The notes below the pieces were generated by a model, which saw only the letters and a list, made by a program, of their open reading frames with translations, had not been told where the DNA came from and ran no database searches. A stretch of DNA of 38,895 bases from a virus: the IMG/VR virus record IMGVR_UViG_3300027872_000015, positions 1 through 38,895 of that record. One strand, 5' to 3'. The position numbers and the translations under genes were made by a program. This document shows positions 8,359 to 15,320 of the stretch, in pieces (the first letter of the stretch is position 1; the number at the start of each line of letters is the position of its first letter).

Positions 8359-10292
8359 TACCGTCTTCCGTCTGGTCTGAGTTCAATACGAGGTGTCCCC
8401 ATTCTCCAAAGAGAATTGCGAGTCGATGATTCCGCACGTAAAACCACAGCCCTGCCACGAAGACGAATATCAGTCTTCTCTGTATATTCTTCTACAGGCA
8501 TTGTAGCAGATCGCGCTACTTGATTACCAGTACCGGTATCCGAAATTCCACCACCCGGATAATTGATTGATTTTAGTGTCATAAGCATCTCAGGAGTTGG
8601 TGACGCCGACGAGTCCCTGAATGTTACATCGTGTAACATACGGCGAACAAACATAAAACTGTCTCCTTCGCCAATCTCGATTGGTGCGCTTTCAATATGT
8701 GCCACCAGTCCTACAGGAGTACCACCAGTTTCGTCGTCTGCGGAAACTTCATGTTCGTAGACTGTAGAGTCATCCCCGGTAGATAAGGGATAAGCATTAA
8801 ATCCTGTATCAATCCAAGCAGTTCTTCCGCCCATGTCTCCTGTGTACCAAATGCGCTGCTTGTACTCAAAACATACGTACATATCATTTTCACCACTACC
8901 TCCAACACTAGGGTAATGCCAAATAATCTCTGTAAATTTAGTGTTGACGGAACAGAAAATCTTATCAGCTTGTGACCAATTAACATCTGTCTCAATAAAA
9001 TCCCATATCGGGCATTGCATTTTTTCTATCTGTCCAGTCCATGCATAAAATCCACCAGCACCAACCCAGAAAACTATATCATCGACAACAGTTACACTGT
9101 TGATTCCGGCCATATCAACATTCATACCGAGAAGATCGATACCAAATATGAATGGAGCACCTATGTAATTCAAACTATACAAAGCAACATCAGTCCAAAT
9201 AAGAATCTCTCTACGTGTTGGGATGGCAGTTACAATCTGTGAGCCATGGTCAAGGAGAATTTCACCGGATGTGTTTGTCGTGTCGGTGATATCCCAATCC
9301 GCCAAATCTTCTTGAGCAGACCATCGAATCAACATTTTATCTTGAGAACCGCCACCGGACTGTGTTGCCCCAAGAGCGATCATGTGGCGATCTCTGGTAG
9401 ATGGAACAACCATTATGGCTGCATCGGGAGCATCAGCAGCGCCCCCTAAAGCCGTGAGCAGAACTGCGCGTGAGGATATAGAAGAACTATCATAGTATGC
9501 AATGGCTGTATTACGAGCGCATATTACAACGTCCTCCCCCCAAGAAGCGGTTGTCCACAAACCCAACTCAGAACTTGATACCGAAGAAGACTGCCCCCAC
9601 GAACCACCGCCCCAAGTACCAGCACCCCAACCGGACAAGGCAACATTTGAAACACCGGCACGAACAAGATATTCAGCCTGAACAGACGCTCCACCACCAA
9701 TGAATATAGGCTTTCCCGATACCGTAGATGTACCAATAGACGCGCCACTAGAAGCATCTATATTTGAAAGTCCCGATACTATAGACGTTCCTGCCACCGA
9801 ACCGACACCAAGTCCGGTGCAAACTTCATACTTATTATCATTAAGAATAGATGATATTCTCCGTGTGCCATTAATAACTGACCCATTAACTGTATCTGAT
9901 CCAGATATTATGACCGTATCATCAATTGCAGCGCCATGGCTTGTATGATTTACCGCTATTGTAGCGCCATGATTAGTCACCTCAATAGGGTCTGTAGATA
10001 AAGCAACCGTCAATCTTATAGGAGTAATCTCATAATCATTACCATTATATAGAACATAATAAAATTCATCTGTTCCGATACCTGTTGCAACTAACCCACC
10101 AGATTGCCAGAGATGCATGTTTCTACAAATACCAGTGAACGAAAACACTTGTGTTATAGGTGCCCACCCACCTATTCTTTCTGGGAAACCAAGCCTGAAA
10201 CGAACATTGCTACTATCTACCCAGTTCCCAGAAAGAGCATAGTCCGTAACGTCTTTAACTATACCGGGAGGGAAACTTAATTTTTGCAGCAT
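8358..10292 (-). CDS. Tail hub / packaged-DNA stabilisation protein (P22 gp10-like)
   Basis: The protein has 644 residues. The N-terminus PPGIVKDVTDYALSGNWVDS followed by NVRFRLGFPERIGGW is typical of the podovirus packaged-DNA stabilisation or tail-hub family related to P22 gp10, which closes the portal and carries the tail fibres. The body is beta-rich with regular Trp and Gly (WGAGTWGGGSWG). Residues about 168-199 hold an apparent insertion made of the same GTSTVSG-type repeat that builds the 910-residue fibre at 15320-18052. The ATG overlaps the upstream stop as TAATG. Family assignment is moderately strong and rests on the N-terminal pattern. Confidence 0.85.
   Translation of the reverse strand: MLQKLSFPPGIVKDVTDYALSGNWVDSSNVRFRLGFPERIGGWAPITQVFSFTGICRNMHLWQSGGLVATGIGTDEFYYVLYNGNDYEITPIRLTVALSTDPIEVTNHGATIAVNHTSHGAAIDDTVIISGSDTVNGSVINGTRRISSILNDNKYEVCTGLGVGSVAGTSIVSGLSNIDASSGASIGTSTVSGKPIFIGGGASVQAEYLVRAGVSNVALSGWGAGTWGGGSWGQSSSVSSSELGLWTTASWGEDVVICARNTAIAYYDSSSISSRAVLLTALGGAADAPDAAIMVVPSTRDRHMIALGATQSGGGSQDKMLIRWSAQEDLADWDITDTTNTSGEILLDHGSQIVTAIPTRREILIWTDVALYSLNYIGAPFIFGIDLLGMNVDMAGINSVTVVDDIVFWVGAGGFYAWTGQIEKMQCPIWDFIETDVNWSQADKIFCSVNTKFTEIIWHYPSVGGSGENDMYVCFEYKQRIWYTGDMGGRTAWIDTGFNAYPLSTGDDSTVYEHEVSADDETGGTPVGLVAHIESAPIEIGEGDSFMFVRRMLHDVTFRDSSASPTPEMLMTLKSINYPGGGISDTGTGNQVARSATMPVEEYTEKTDIRLRGRAVVLRAESSTRNSLWRMGTPRIELRPDGRR
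9696..9791 (-). repeat. GTSTVSG-type repeat insertion inside tail-hub gene
   Basis: Residues about 168-199 of the hub contain VAGTSIVSGLSNI, then ASIGTSTVSGKPIF. This is the same repeat logic (Gly-Thr-Ser-hydrophobic-Val-Ser-Gly) seen about 36 times in the fibre at 15320-18052. On either side the hub returns to ordinary composition. The segment is in frame and spans about 96 bases. Confidence 0.65.
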
Positions 10293-10612
10293 TATGACCC
10301 CTCGCCGGGTAGAGTAAGCTGGTCGTTATAATCCCAATCCTCTGCCGAAGCTATCATACAGGTCAAGCCTTGTGGATTCACATAAAGAAGAGACATGGTT
10401 TCTTTTTCTCTATTAGTAAATTGAACCATCGTGCCCTCACCAACAGTACCCAAATGTGATGGGACTTCGCCATATTTTCTTTTAAGAATTTTTGTCATGA
10501 CACTAAAGGGTATAGCTTCTAGACCATTGCGACAAAGAATAGCAGCCATGCTCGGAGTAGACAAAATAAGAAAACTAGAAAATATAAGCATACCGACTAG
10601 CAATTTAATCAT
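10292..10612 (-). CDS. Small secreted protein (signal peptide)
   Basis: This is a 106-residue protein. The ATG at 10612 overlaps the o-spanin stop as ATGA, so I prefer it to a start two codons earlier. Residues 1-24 form a clear signal peptide (MIKLLVGMLIFSSFLILSTP) with cleavage predicted after SMAA. The mature part of about 80 residues has two Cys and a small hydrophilic fold (GTMVQFTNREKETMSLLYVN). It is exported to the periplasm if expressed. Its place between the spanins and the tail hub suggests a lysis or superinfection role, but I do not recognise the family. Confidence 0.8.
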   Translation of the reverse strand: MIKLLVGMLIFSSFLILSTPSMAAILCRNGLEAIPFSVMTKILKRKYGEVPSHLGTVGEGTMVQFTNREKETMSLLYVNPQGLTCMIASAEDWDYNDQLTLPGEGS

Positions 10613-10821
10613 ATGCAAAACTCATTACGTCTTGCATTATTTGTTTTTACTTCCAAAATTGTTTGGTCGGTGTCAGCATCATTCCATGAAATTGGCAACC
10701 ATATCTCGCAGACAAGCCCCTTGATTTCATTACTTACGTTTGTGGCCATCGTCGGCCCGCAACTTGCGAGAAGCAGCACGATCCCCAGCCTTGCGTGCTC
10801 TTTTGGCAACTTCTTTAACAT
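10609..10821 (-). CDS. o-spanin-like lipoprotein (Rz1-type)
   Basis: This 70-residue protein starts with a short basic segment, a hydrophobic core and the lipobox LLLASC, with Cys21 as the lipidation site. The mature part of about 50 residues has a W-x-P-I-x-W core and ends in NNARRNEFC. It begins inside the i-spanin gene in another frame and runs past its end, the overlapping arrangement of lambda Rz/Rz1. As the outer-membrane partner it would join the i-spanin to fuse the two membranes at the end of lysis. The start at 10821 is the likeliest because it gives a compact lipoprotein signal; an extended start is possible. Confidence 0.8.
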   Translation of the reverse strand: MLKKLPKEHARLGIVLLLASCGPTMATNVSNEIKGLVCEIWLPISWNDADTDQTILEVKTNNARRNEFCI

Positions 10822-10948
10822 CGTCAAGAGCGTCTTGTAACTCTTTATCGGATTTATCACGGGCATCTTTACGTCCTTTCAAGTAAACCTTGCCAGTAAA
10901 GAAAGCTATCACTGCGGCTACAATCGCCGGTAAAATCCAATCTATCAT
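10730..10948 (-). CDS. i-spanin-like protein (Rz-type)
   Basis: The protein has 72 residues. The ATG at 10948 has a GGAGT site eight bases upstream. It has one N-terminal membrane segment (IDWILPAIVAAVIAFFTGKV) followed by a highly charged helical coiled-coil tail (DKELQDALDDVKEVAKRARK). That is the topology of inner-membrane spanins. The overlapping downstream lipoprotein frame supports this strongly. It is shorter than lambda Rz (about 150 residues), so the periplasmic reach would be small unless the partner contributes or it oligomerises. Confidence 0.75.
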   Translation of the reverse strand: MIDWILPAIVAAVIAFFTGKVYLKGRKDARDKSDKELQDALDDVKEVAKRARKAGDRAASRKLRADDGHKRK

Positions 10949-10961
10949 ATTAGTGACTCCT

Positions 10962-11384
10962 TCAACATCTTTCTCCACTCAATATTAGAACATCACATTT
11001 CGTTCTCCGAAGTTCATCCTCGCCTTCACTAATAGTACGTATCAGCCTTCTCTTGCGCTTCAATGTATCCTTATTATTGGGGTCGTTTGCTAGAAGCTGA
11101 TTTAGATTAAAAAGCCGATCTTCGTTGCGCTCCAGATTTGCTCGCGCACCCTGCCAAATAATCTCAGCTTGCCCCTTGGTCAGAACCTCCTGATTAGCAG
11201 CTAATTCGATTATCTGCGGATCGGTATATGCACGATGAACATCAACGGCATCGACCACTTCGGTATCCGTGGCAATGAATGTGTCCCCGATCCAATCCTG
11301 TCCCTTCGTCCAAGCTGTCAAAGCCGATATGGACAAAATGAAAGCACCAAGAACACCGGCAATAGGCTTCCATGTGAAGGTCAT
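10962..11384 (-). CDS. Membrane-anchored coiled-coil protein of the lysis cassette
   Basis: This 140-residue protein starts at an ATG that overlaps the holin-like stop by ATGA. A single N-terminal hydrophobic helix (IAGVLGAFILSISALTAW) is followed by a largely helical, charged domain and ends in Cys residues (RRTKCDVLILSGERC). Topologically it resembles an i-spanin or a periplasmic membrane-tethered factor. Because a better spanin pair follows, its role is unclear; it could be an additional lysis regulator. Confidence 0.78.
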   Translation of the reverse strand: MTFTWKPIAGVLGAFILSISALTAWTKGQDWIGDTFIATDTEVVDAVDVHRAYTDPQIIELAANQEVLTKGQAEIIWQGARANLERNEDRLFNLNQLLANDPNNKDTLKRKRRLIRTISEGEDELRRTKCDVLILSGERC

Positions 11385-11581
11385 GTGTTCGGCGCATCCT
11401 TGACGACATACCCGAACACACCAGTCATAACCGGTGCCAATGCCAGCCATAAATCAGGAGATTCCCACTCCGGCGCGAGATTGCGAACAATCACCGCCGC
11501 AACACTCACAGTCAAAGAACCAAGCATTGCTGCCGTCAGCTTGTTCGTCGGTCGTGCCGTGGGTTGATTAACTTTTTTCAT
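11381..11581 (-). CDS. Holin-like two-helix membrane protein
   Basis: The protein has 66 residues. I chose the ATG at 11581 because it overlaps the preceding stop as ATGA and has AAGGA nine bases upstream. Two hydrophobic segments (about residues 17-33 and 44-60) flank a short polar loop (RNLAPEWESPDLW), and the N-terminus is basic. This fits a class II holin. Position directly after the endolysin and another tiny membrane protein supports a role in permeabilising the inner membrane. The family is not recognised by name. Confidence 0.72.
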   Translation of the reverse strand: MKKVNQPTARPTNKLTAAMLGSLTVSVAAVIVRNLAPEWESPDLWLALAPVMTGVFGYVVKDAPNT

Positions 11582-11745
11582 TGGAACCATCCTTGAATTG
11601 TATCGGCACTCAACCAGCCATTGACTATAATGCCAGCCGCCGTAAGCCAACCGACAACAATTTTGAACCACTCTGGTCTATAAGCAGAGACAGCTACAGC
11701 CACCACCACAATCAAGACAACCGTTAGTACCAGATTCATAATCAT
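11578..11745 (-). CDS. Tiny two-helix membrane protein of the lysis cassette
   Basis: This 55-residue frame was found by direct translation. The ATG at 11745 overlaps the amidase stop as TGATG and lies seven bases after GGAG. It is almost wholly hydrophobic: MIMNLVLTVVLIVVVAVAV forms helix 1, AYRPEWFK the loop, and IVVGWLTAAGIIVNGWL helix 2. The stop overlaps the next ATG by ATGA. Its size, topology and place beside a second holin-like gene suggest a holin/antiholin pair. Which one forms the hole cannot be told from sequence. Confidence 0.75.
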   Translation of the reverse strand: MIMNLVLTVVLIVVVAVAVSAYRPEWFKIVVGWLTAAGIIVNGWLSADTIQGWFQ

Positions 11746-12299
11746 CACCATACTCCTTTTACTTTGAGGAACGCGGCGACAGCCGCGAGAATTGCTGCAA
11801 ACACAATCGCGATAATCCCCTTTGACGATTGCTGTTTTTCAGGGAGCGGACCCGGCCTGATCGGCTTGACGCTCTTACCCCTTACAGCACTCTGGATTGT
11901 CGGGTCCGTCTGCACATCAAAAGAAGGACATGCTTTATTGGCATACTCGTTATGACCGGAAACTTTCACTACACCAAAATCTTTAATGGCTTCACTGGTC
12001 AACCGTGCCATTGCCAATTTCTGTTTTGACGTTCGAGTATCCTTGGCAGTCTTGCCGTCCTTGGCAACACCGCCAATGTAGCAGTATCCGAGCGTGCCGG
12101 TATTGTGTCCTTTAACGTGCGCGCCAATCTTGTTCATGGGTCGTCCGTCATGAACCGAGCCATCCAGATAGACGACCTTGTGATAGCCAATGTCGGACCA
12201 ACCTTTAGCTTTGTGCCACTTGCGAATGGTGGCCACTGTTACCTTCCGGCCTTCCGGTGTTGCAGAGCAATGCCAAATAAGTTCATTAATTTTTCTCAT
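11745..12299 (-). CDS. Endolysin: N-acetylmuramoyl-L-alanine amidase (T7-lysozyme-like) with C-terminal membrane segment
   Basis: The protein has 184 residues. The ATG at 12299 follows GGAGAAATGCG. Residues 5-135 are a type-2 amidase: LIWHCSAT (Zn ligand H10), GWSDIGYHKVV (Y39), GAHVKGHNTGTLGYCYIGG and SGHNEYANKACPSFD (Zn ligands H116 and C124), in the spacing of T7 lysozyme. It cuts the amide bond between muramic acid and L-alanine. A Pro-rich linker follows, then residues about 161-177 form a hydrophobic helix (IIAIVFAAILAAVAAFL) with basic residues after it. T7 lysozyme lacks this tail, so a membrane-tethered or signal-arrest-like endolysin is possible. Confidence 0.93.
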   Translation of the reverse strand: MRKINELIWHCSATPEGRKVTVATIRKWHKAKGWSDIGYHKVVYLDGSVHDGRPMNKIGAHVKGHNTGTLGYCYIGGVAKDGKTAKDTRTSKQKLAMARLTSEAIKDFGVVKVSGHNEYANKACPSFDVQTDPTIQSAVRGKSVKPIRPGPLPEKQQSSKGIIAIVFAAILAAVAAFLKVKGVW

Positions 12300-12315
12300 C
12301 GCATTTCTCCATGAA

Positions 12316-12972
12316 TTATCGCAGCGACACCGCCGCTCCGACACGATCATTGCTATCTGCTGCCGTCCCGACAATTGTCCCGGCAAGCGTTCCAAGCGCA
12401 TAAGCCGCTGTATGGGTATGAGAAAAGGCCCCGGCCCGAACATCAGAGACTTCAATAGCATTTACCCATATAAATGACGTATTGTTGTCTCCGCTTGCTG
12501 CTGCTACAAGAGAACAACCCCGTGATAATGATATTGTTAAACCTGTAAAACTATAGTTAGTTCCGTTACCTTGTAAAGTATCTGTATCAAGTGCCGTAAA
12601 ACTATTTATACTCGAAAATGACAATATCGTAAGATGACTGTCATTAACATTCCCATCAAATGTTGCAACTATATCACCAGATTGCGCACCTCTTATCGCG
12701 CATATGGCGGCTCCGACATGCTCACCGCTTCCTTTCGTGTTCTGGATTATTATAACACAAGAATTGCCGTTAAACGTGAGAGTATTAAGGACATGTGTAC
12801 TACCGTCTGTCCACGTCACCTTAACAATGGTATCTGGCCCAGTCGATGATAATGCGTCGAATGTGTGTGTGTTGCCGCCGGTTCCGCTATCGGCGGGGTG
12901 GTTGCCATCATCGGACACGAACGCAACAGCGCTACTACTACCACCACTCAGATTGGTAAGTTGAAGACTCAT
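12316..12972 (-). CDS. Beta-rich virion/adhesin protein
   Basis: This is a 218-residue protein rich in Ser, Thr, Gly and Asn (SLQLTNLSGGSSSAVAF; HTFDALSSTGPDT), typical of phage fibre or decoration folds, with an SHTHTAAYALGTLAG stretch near the C-terminus. The ATG at 12972 overlaps the stop of an 8-codon reading frame (12969-12995) as ATGA. A GTG at 13005 would add 11 residues. It is the last gene of the adhesion block before the endolysin. The role as receptor-binding or structural protein is inferred from composition and place. Confidence 0.8.
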   Translation of the reverse strand: MSLQLTNLSGGSSSAVAFVSDDGNHPADSGTGGNTHTFDALSSTGPDTIVKVTWTDGSTHVLNTLTFNGNSCVIIIQNTKGSGEHVGAAICAIRGAQSGDIVATFDGNVNDSHLTILSFSSINSFTALDTDTLQGNGTNYSFTGLTISLSRGCSLVAAASGDNNTSFIWVNAIEVSDVRAGAFSHTHTAAYALGTLAGTIVGTAADSNDRVGAAVSLR

Positions 12973-12995
12973 AGCTTGGACTTTATGTTGGCCAT
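12969..12995 (-). CDS. Eight-codon leader frame coupling the fibre gene to the next gene
   Basis: An ATG overlaps the tail-fibre stop as TAATG, has GGGAG ten bases upstream and encodes MANIKSKL. Its TGA stop overlaps the ATG of the next gene as ATGA. The next gene has no ribosome site of its own, so the mini-frame could deliver ribosomes by coupling. A sequence artefact or a GTG start at 13005 are alternatives. Confidence 0.35.
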   Translation of the reverse strand: MANIKSKL

Positions 12996-14584
12996 TAGGA
13001 ATCACTCCCGGCGTTAATTGTATAGTGGATTCGAAGAGTGATCAGTTCAGCATCTATATCCAGATCATCTCCACCATCGCTAGTGTCCCGATAGACGTTT
13101 CCATAAAGAACCGTTTCCGCAGCCGCCCCTGCCGCCGTCACAGTAAATTCGGCAGTTGTCATCACATCATCTGCTGTAGTGGAGTGGTCCTGCGCCGCTG
13201 GTCCGACAGCGGCTCCCAATGCGGTCCTCAATTGAGCACTTGATGCATAACACCCCATCTTCACGAACCACTTCACACCATCCAGACCAGCGGTTTGGGA
13301 ACCGTCTGTTGACCAGTCAATTTCACAAACCAGCGTACCGGCGTTCCAACTCTTGGGCATCTTGAAAGGACCAAAGGTTGCGTTATCGTCCGCGTCGGCA
13401 GCAAAGTTCATCGTCTCATGGGCGATCAGAGACGTGGCAATTTCTCGTGAACCAATAGACGCTGGAGCAGTTGTCACCGCTGGAATCATTGAGCGTCCCG
13501 TTACGCTTATGGTTTCCTGTCCAATAGCCTCAACAGCCCAAGTACTAAGTCCAAGATTTCCTCTGGCATCAAGAGCGGTACTGGCACCCGTTCCTCCATC
13601 AACAACAGGAACCTCGGTACCGCCAGCCCGGTAAACGATATTACCTTCAACATTTAAATCGCCTGCGCTCGCTTTCGTGATGGTTGTATCTGTGGCGTGC
13701 CCCAACTCAATCCCAGTAAACTGGGGACTATCCCCAATACCAAGACCGAGAGCGGTGGCGGCGTCGGCAGCGGTACTAGACCCTGTGCCTCCATCGGCTA
13801 CAGCGAGATCGGTAATGCCAGTAATTGTACCGCCGGTGATAGCCACACTTGATGCAATATATGCAACTGTCGGGTTAAGAACTATCCATGCTCCAGCAGC
13901 ACTATCAGCAGATGCATCATACTGAAGAATGTAATGACCAGCAGAAACAATATCATTAACGTCAAGAACCACATCACCGGATATATCAACTTTTCTTAAG
14001 TTTTTAACACCAACAGAATCAATATTAATTGTAGCAGCACCTGTGTTAGTAAAGTTTGCTACACAATGAACCTTCTCTCCATCGACGTAAGCGGTGAGTA
14101 CACGATTGGTAGTTAATAGATAAGCATCAGCAGAACCAGTAGTGGATAAACTACCTGACCAATCCTGCAACCTTTCAGTTGTTTTATTTGTTGCATCAAA
14201 ACATGACGTTCCATCGGTCCATACCCATTTCTGAAATCCGAATGGGATATTAACAAATGTACCGCCTATAGATATCCTTATATCATTTGTACCAGATGCA
14301 AGATTATTATATACTATGTATAATTTAGAATAGGCTGGAAGAATGATATCACGTACAGCAGTAGTGGTTCCTATAACATTCAAAACCGCAGAGCGGGCTT
14401 CATCGATTGCACCATTATTGGTATTGAGTGTATAATTAGCATCAGCCATTGTAATATCTGAAACACTGGCAACGGCATCGCCTACTAAAGTAAACAGTGT
14501 ATTAGCTAATGTTCCCCAAGTGCCGGTGTTCTCGCCTGTCGCCTGAAGTTCAAGCCGTAGATTATCAGAATATGCACTAGCCAT
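12995..14584 (-). CDS. Tail fibre protein
   Basis: The protein has 529 residues. The N-terminus (LRLELQATGENTGTWGTLAN) is an attachment-domain signature I know from many podovirus fibres. The middle has shaft motifs VADGGTGSSTAADAATALGL and VVDGGTGASTALDARGNLGL, typical of trimeric fibre shafts. Residues about 400-527 form a beta-rich C-terminal domain. That domain shares the pattern 'MP...IDWS...W.V' and the ending 'DLDIDAELITLRIHYT' with the two stand-alone proteins at 21625-22128 and 22174-22677. It starts at a TGATG overlap. It probably binds the host receptor. Confidence 0.88.
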   Translation of the reverse strand: MASAYSDNLRLELQATGENTGTWGTLANTLFTLVGDAVASVSDITMADANYTLNTNNGAIDEARSAVLNVIGTTTAVRDIILPAYSKLYIVYNNLASGTNDIRISIGGTFVNIPFGFQKWVWTDGTSCFDATNKTTERLQDWSGSLSTTGSADAYLLTTNRVLTAYVDGEKVHCVANFTNTGAATINIDSVGVKNLRKVDISGDVVLDVNDIVSAGHYILQYDASADSAAGAWIVLNPTVAYIASSVAITGGTITGITDLAVADGGTGSSTAADAATALGLGIGDSPQFTGIELGHATDTTITKASAGDLNVEGNIVYRAGGTEVPVVDGGTGASTALDARGNLGLSTWAVEAIGQETISVTGRSMIPAVTTAPASIGSREIATSLIAHETMNFAADADDNATFGPFKMPKSWNAGTLVCEIDWSTDGSQTAGLDGVKWFVKMGCYASSAQLRTALGAAVGPAAQDHSTTADDVMTTAEFTVTAAGAAAETVLYGNVYRDTSDGGDDLDIDAELITLRIHYTINAGSDS

Positions 14585-15003
14585 CAGACTATCCTTATTA
14601 CCGCTTCGCGTTCATTGGGAGCCGGAAACGTGACAACAAAATCCATGGCGATCTTTGTCCTTTCCAGACCAAAATCCAGAACCCGGATTGCTTTGTTCCC
14701 TTGGGTGGAGTTGTAGATCAAGGCTCCCCGTGCCGTGATGGTAGCCGTACTCCATGTCACATCAGCAAAATCAACTACGGCTGTAGTGCCGATAATAAGC
14801 GGGGCCGTTACCGTCAGCGTTTCACCGCCAGCCGAGTAGCCCGTTCCGGTGACTTCGCCCGTTGTCGTATAAACGGTCGTCGTCGCATTCAAGGAGGCAG
14901 TCTCATCGTACAGTGCTATTTTAAGAACATCGGTTCTCAAATCATGAACACCTTCAAGGGATTCTCGCTTAAATGAACTGGTAAACCCATCAACAATAGC
15001 CAT
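14584..15003 (-). CDS. Conserved phage structural protein of the fibre region
   Basis: This 139-residue protein starts at the ATG in the TAATG overlap with the zinc-ribbon gene. The pattern SFKRESLEGVHDL, KIALYDETASLNATTTVYTT, FADVTWSTATITARGALIYN and a final FVVTFPAPNEREAVIRI is one I recognise from small structural proteins next to tail fibres. It is a compact all-beta fold with no enzyme motif. It may be a fibre adaptor or capping protein; this is inferred from position. Confidence 0.82.
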   Translation of the reverse strand: MAIVDGFTSSFKRESLEGVHDLRTDVLKIALYDETASLNATTTVYTTTGEVTGTGYSAGGETLTVTAPLIIGTTAVVDFADVTWSTATITARGALIYNSTQGNKAIRVLDFGLERTKIAMDFVVTFPAPNEREAVIRIV

Positions 15004-15320
15004 TAAGGAGCGTATACCTTTCCACCAAGTATGGTCAATTTGACCGCAGAGTTTCCAACTGAATTCCATCCCCACATAGAACGCTCTTCGTTTTCGTTTT
15101 TTTCCGGTCTTGGGTTTTCAATCGACTGTTCATCGTCAGGAGTAGGCCACCGATCCGGCTCTTGTTCGTGCTGCAAGTCCCAACATACCGGACACACCAG
15201 AAGATCGTTTGGGTTTCCCTGTTGAAATTCAGTTTTCAAATCTTGCAAAGGGTATCTCTGCCCGCACCTGTCGCACATTCCGCCAACGGCCTTGCCGGCA
15301 ACTGTTAATTTCCTAGCCAT
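15003..15320 (-). CDS. Zinc-ribbon-like phage protein
   Basis: This 105-residue protein starts at the ATG in a TGATG overlap. The N-terminal half has two Cys pairs, MCDRCGQRYP and VCPVCWDLQH, spaced as in a rubredoxin-like zinc ribbon. An acidic, Pro-rich linker follows (RWPTPDDEQSIENPRPEKNE), then a short C-terminal beta segment (NSAVKLTILGGKVYAP). Small proteins of this layout are common beside phage fibre genes and are usually called hypothetical. A structural zinc site is likely. A role in virion assembly is inferred only from the neighbourhood. Confidence 0.85.
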   Translation of the reverse strand: MARKLTVAGKAVGGMCDRCGQRYPLQDLKTEFQQGNPNDLLVCPVCWDLQHEQEPDRWPTPDDEQSIENPRPEKNENEERSMWGWNSVGNSAVKLTILGGKVYAP

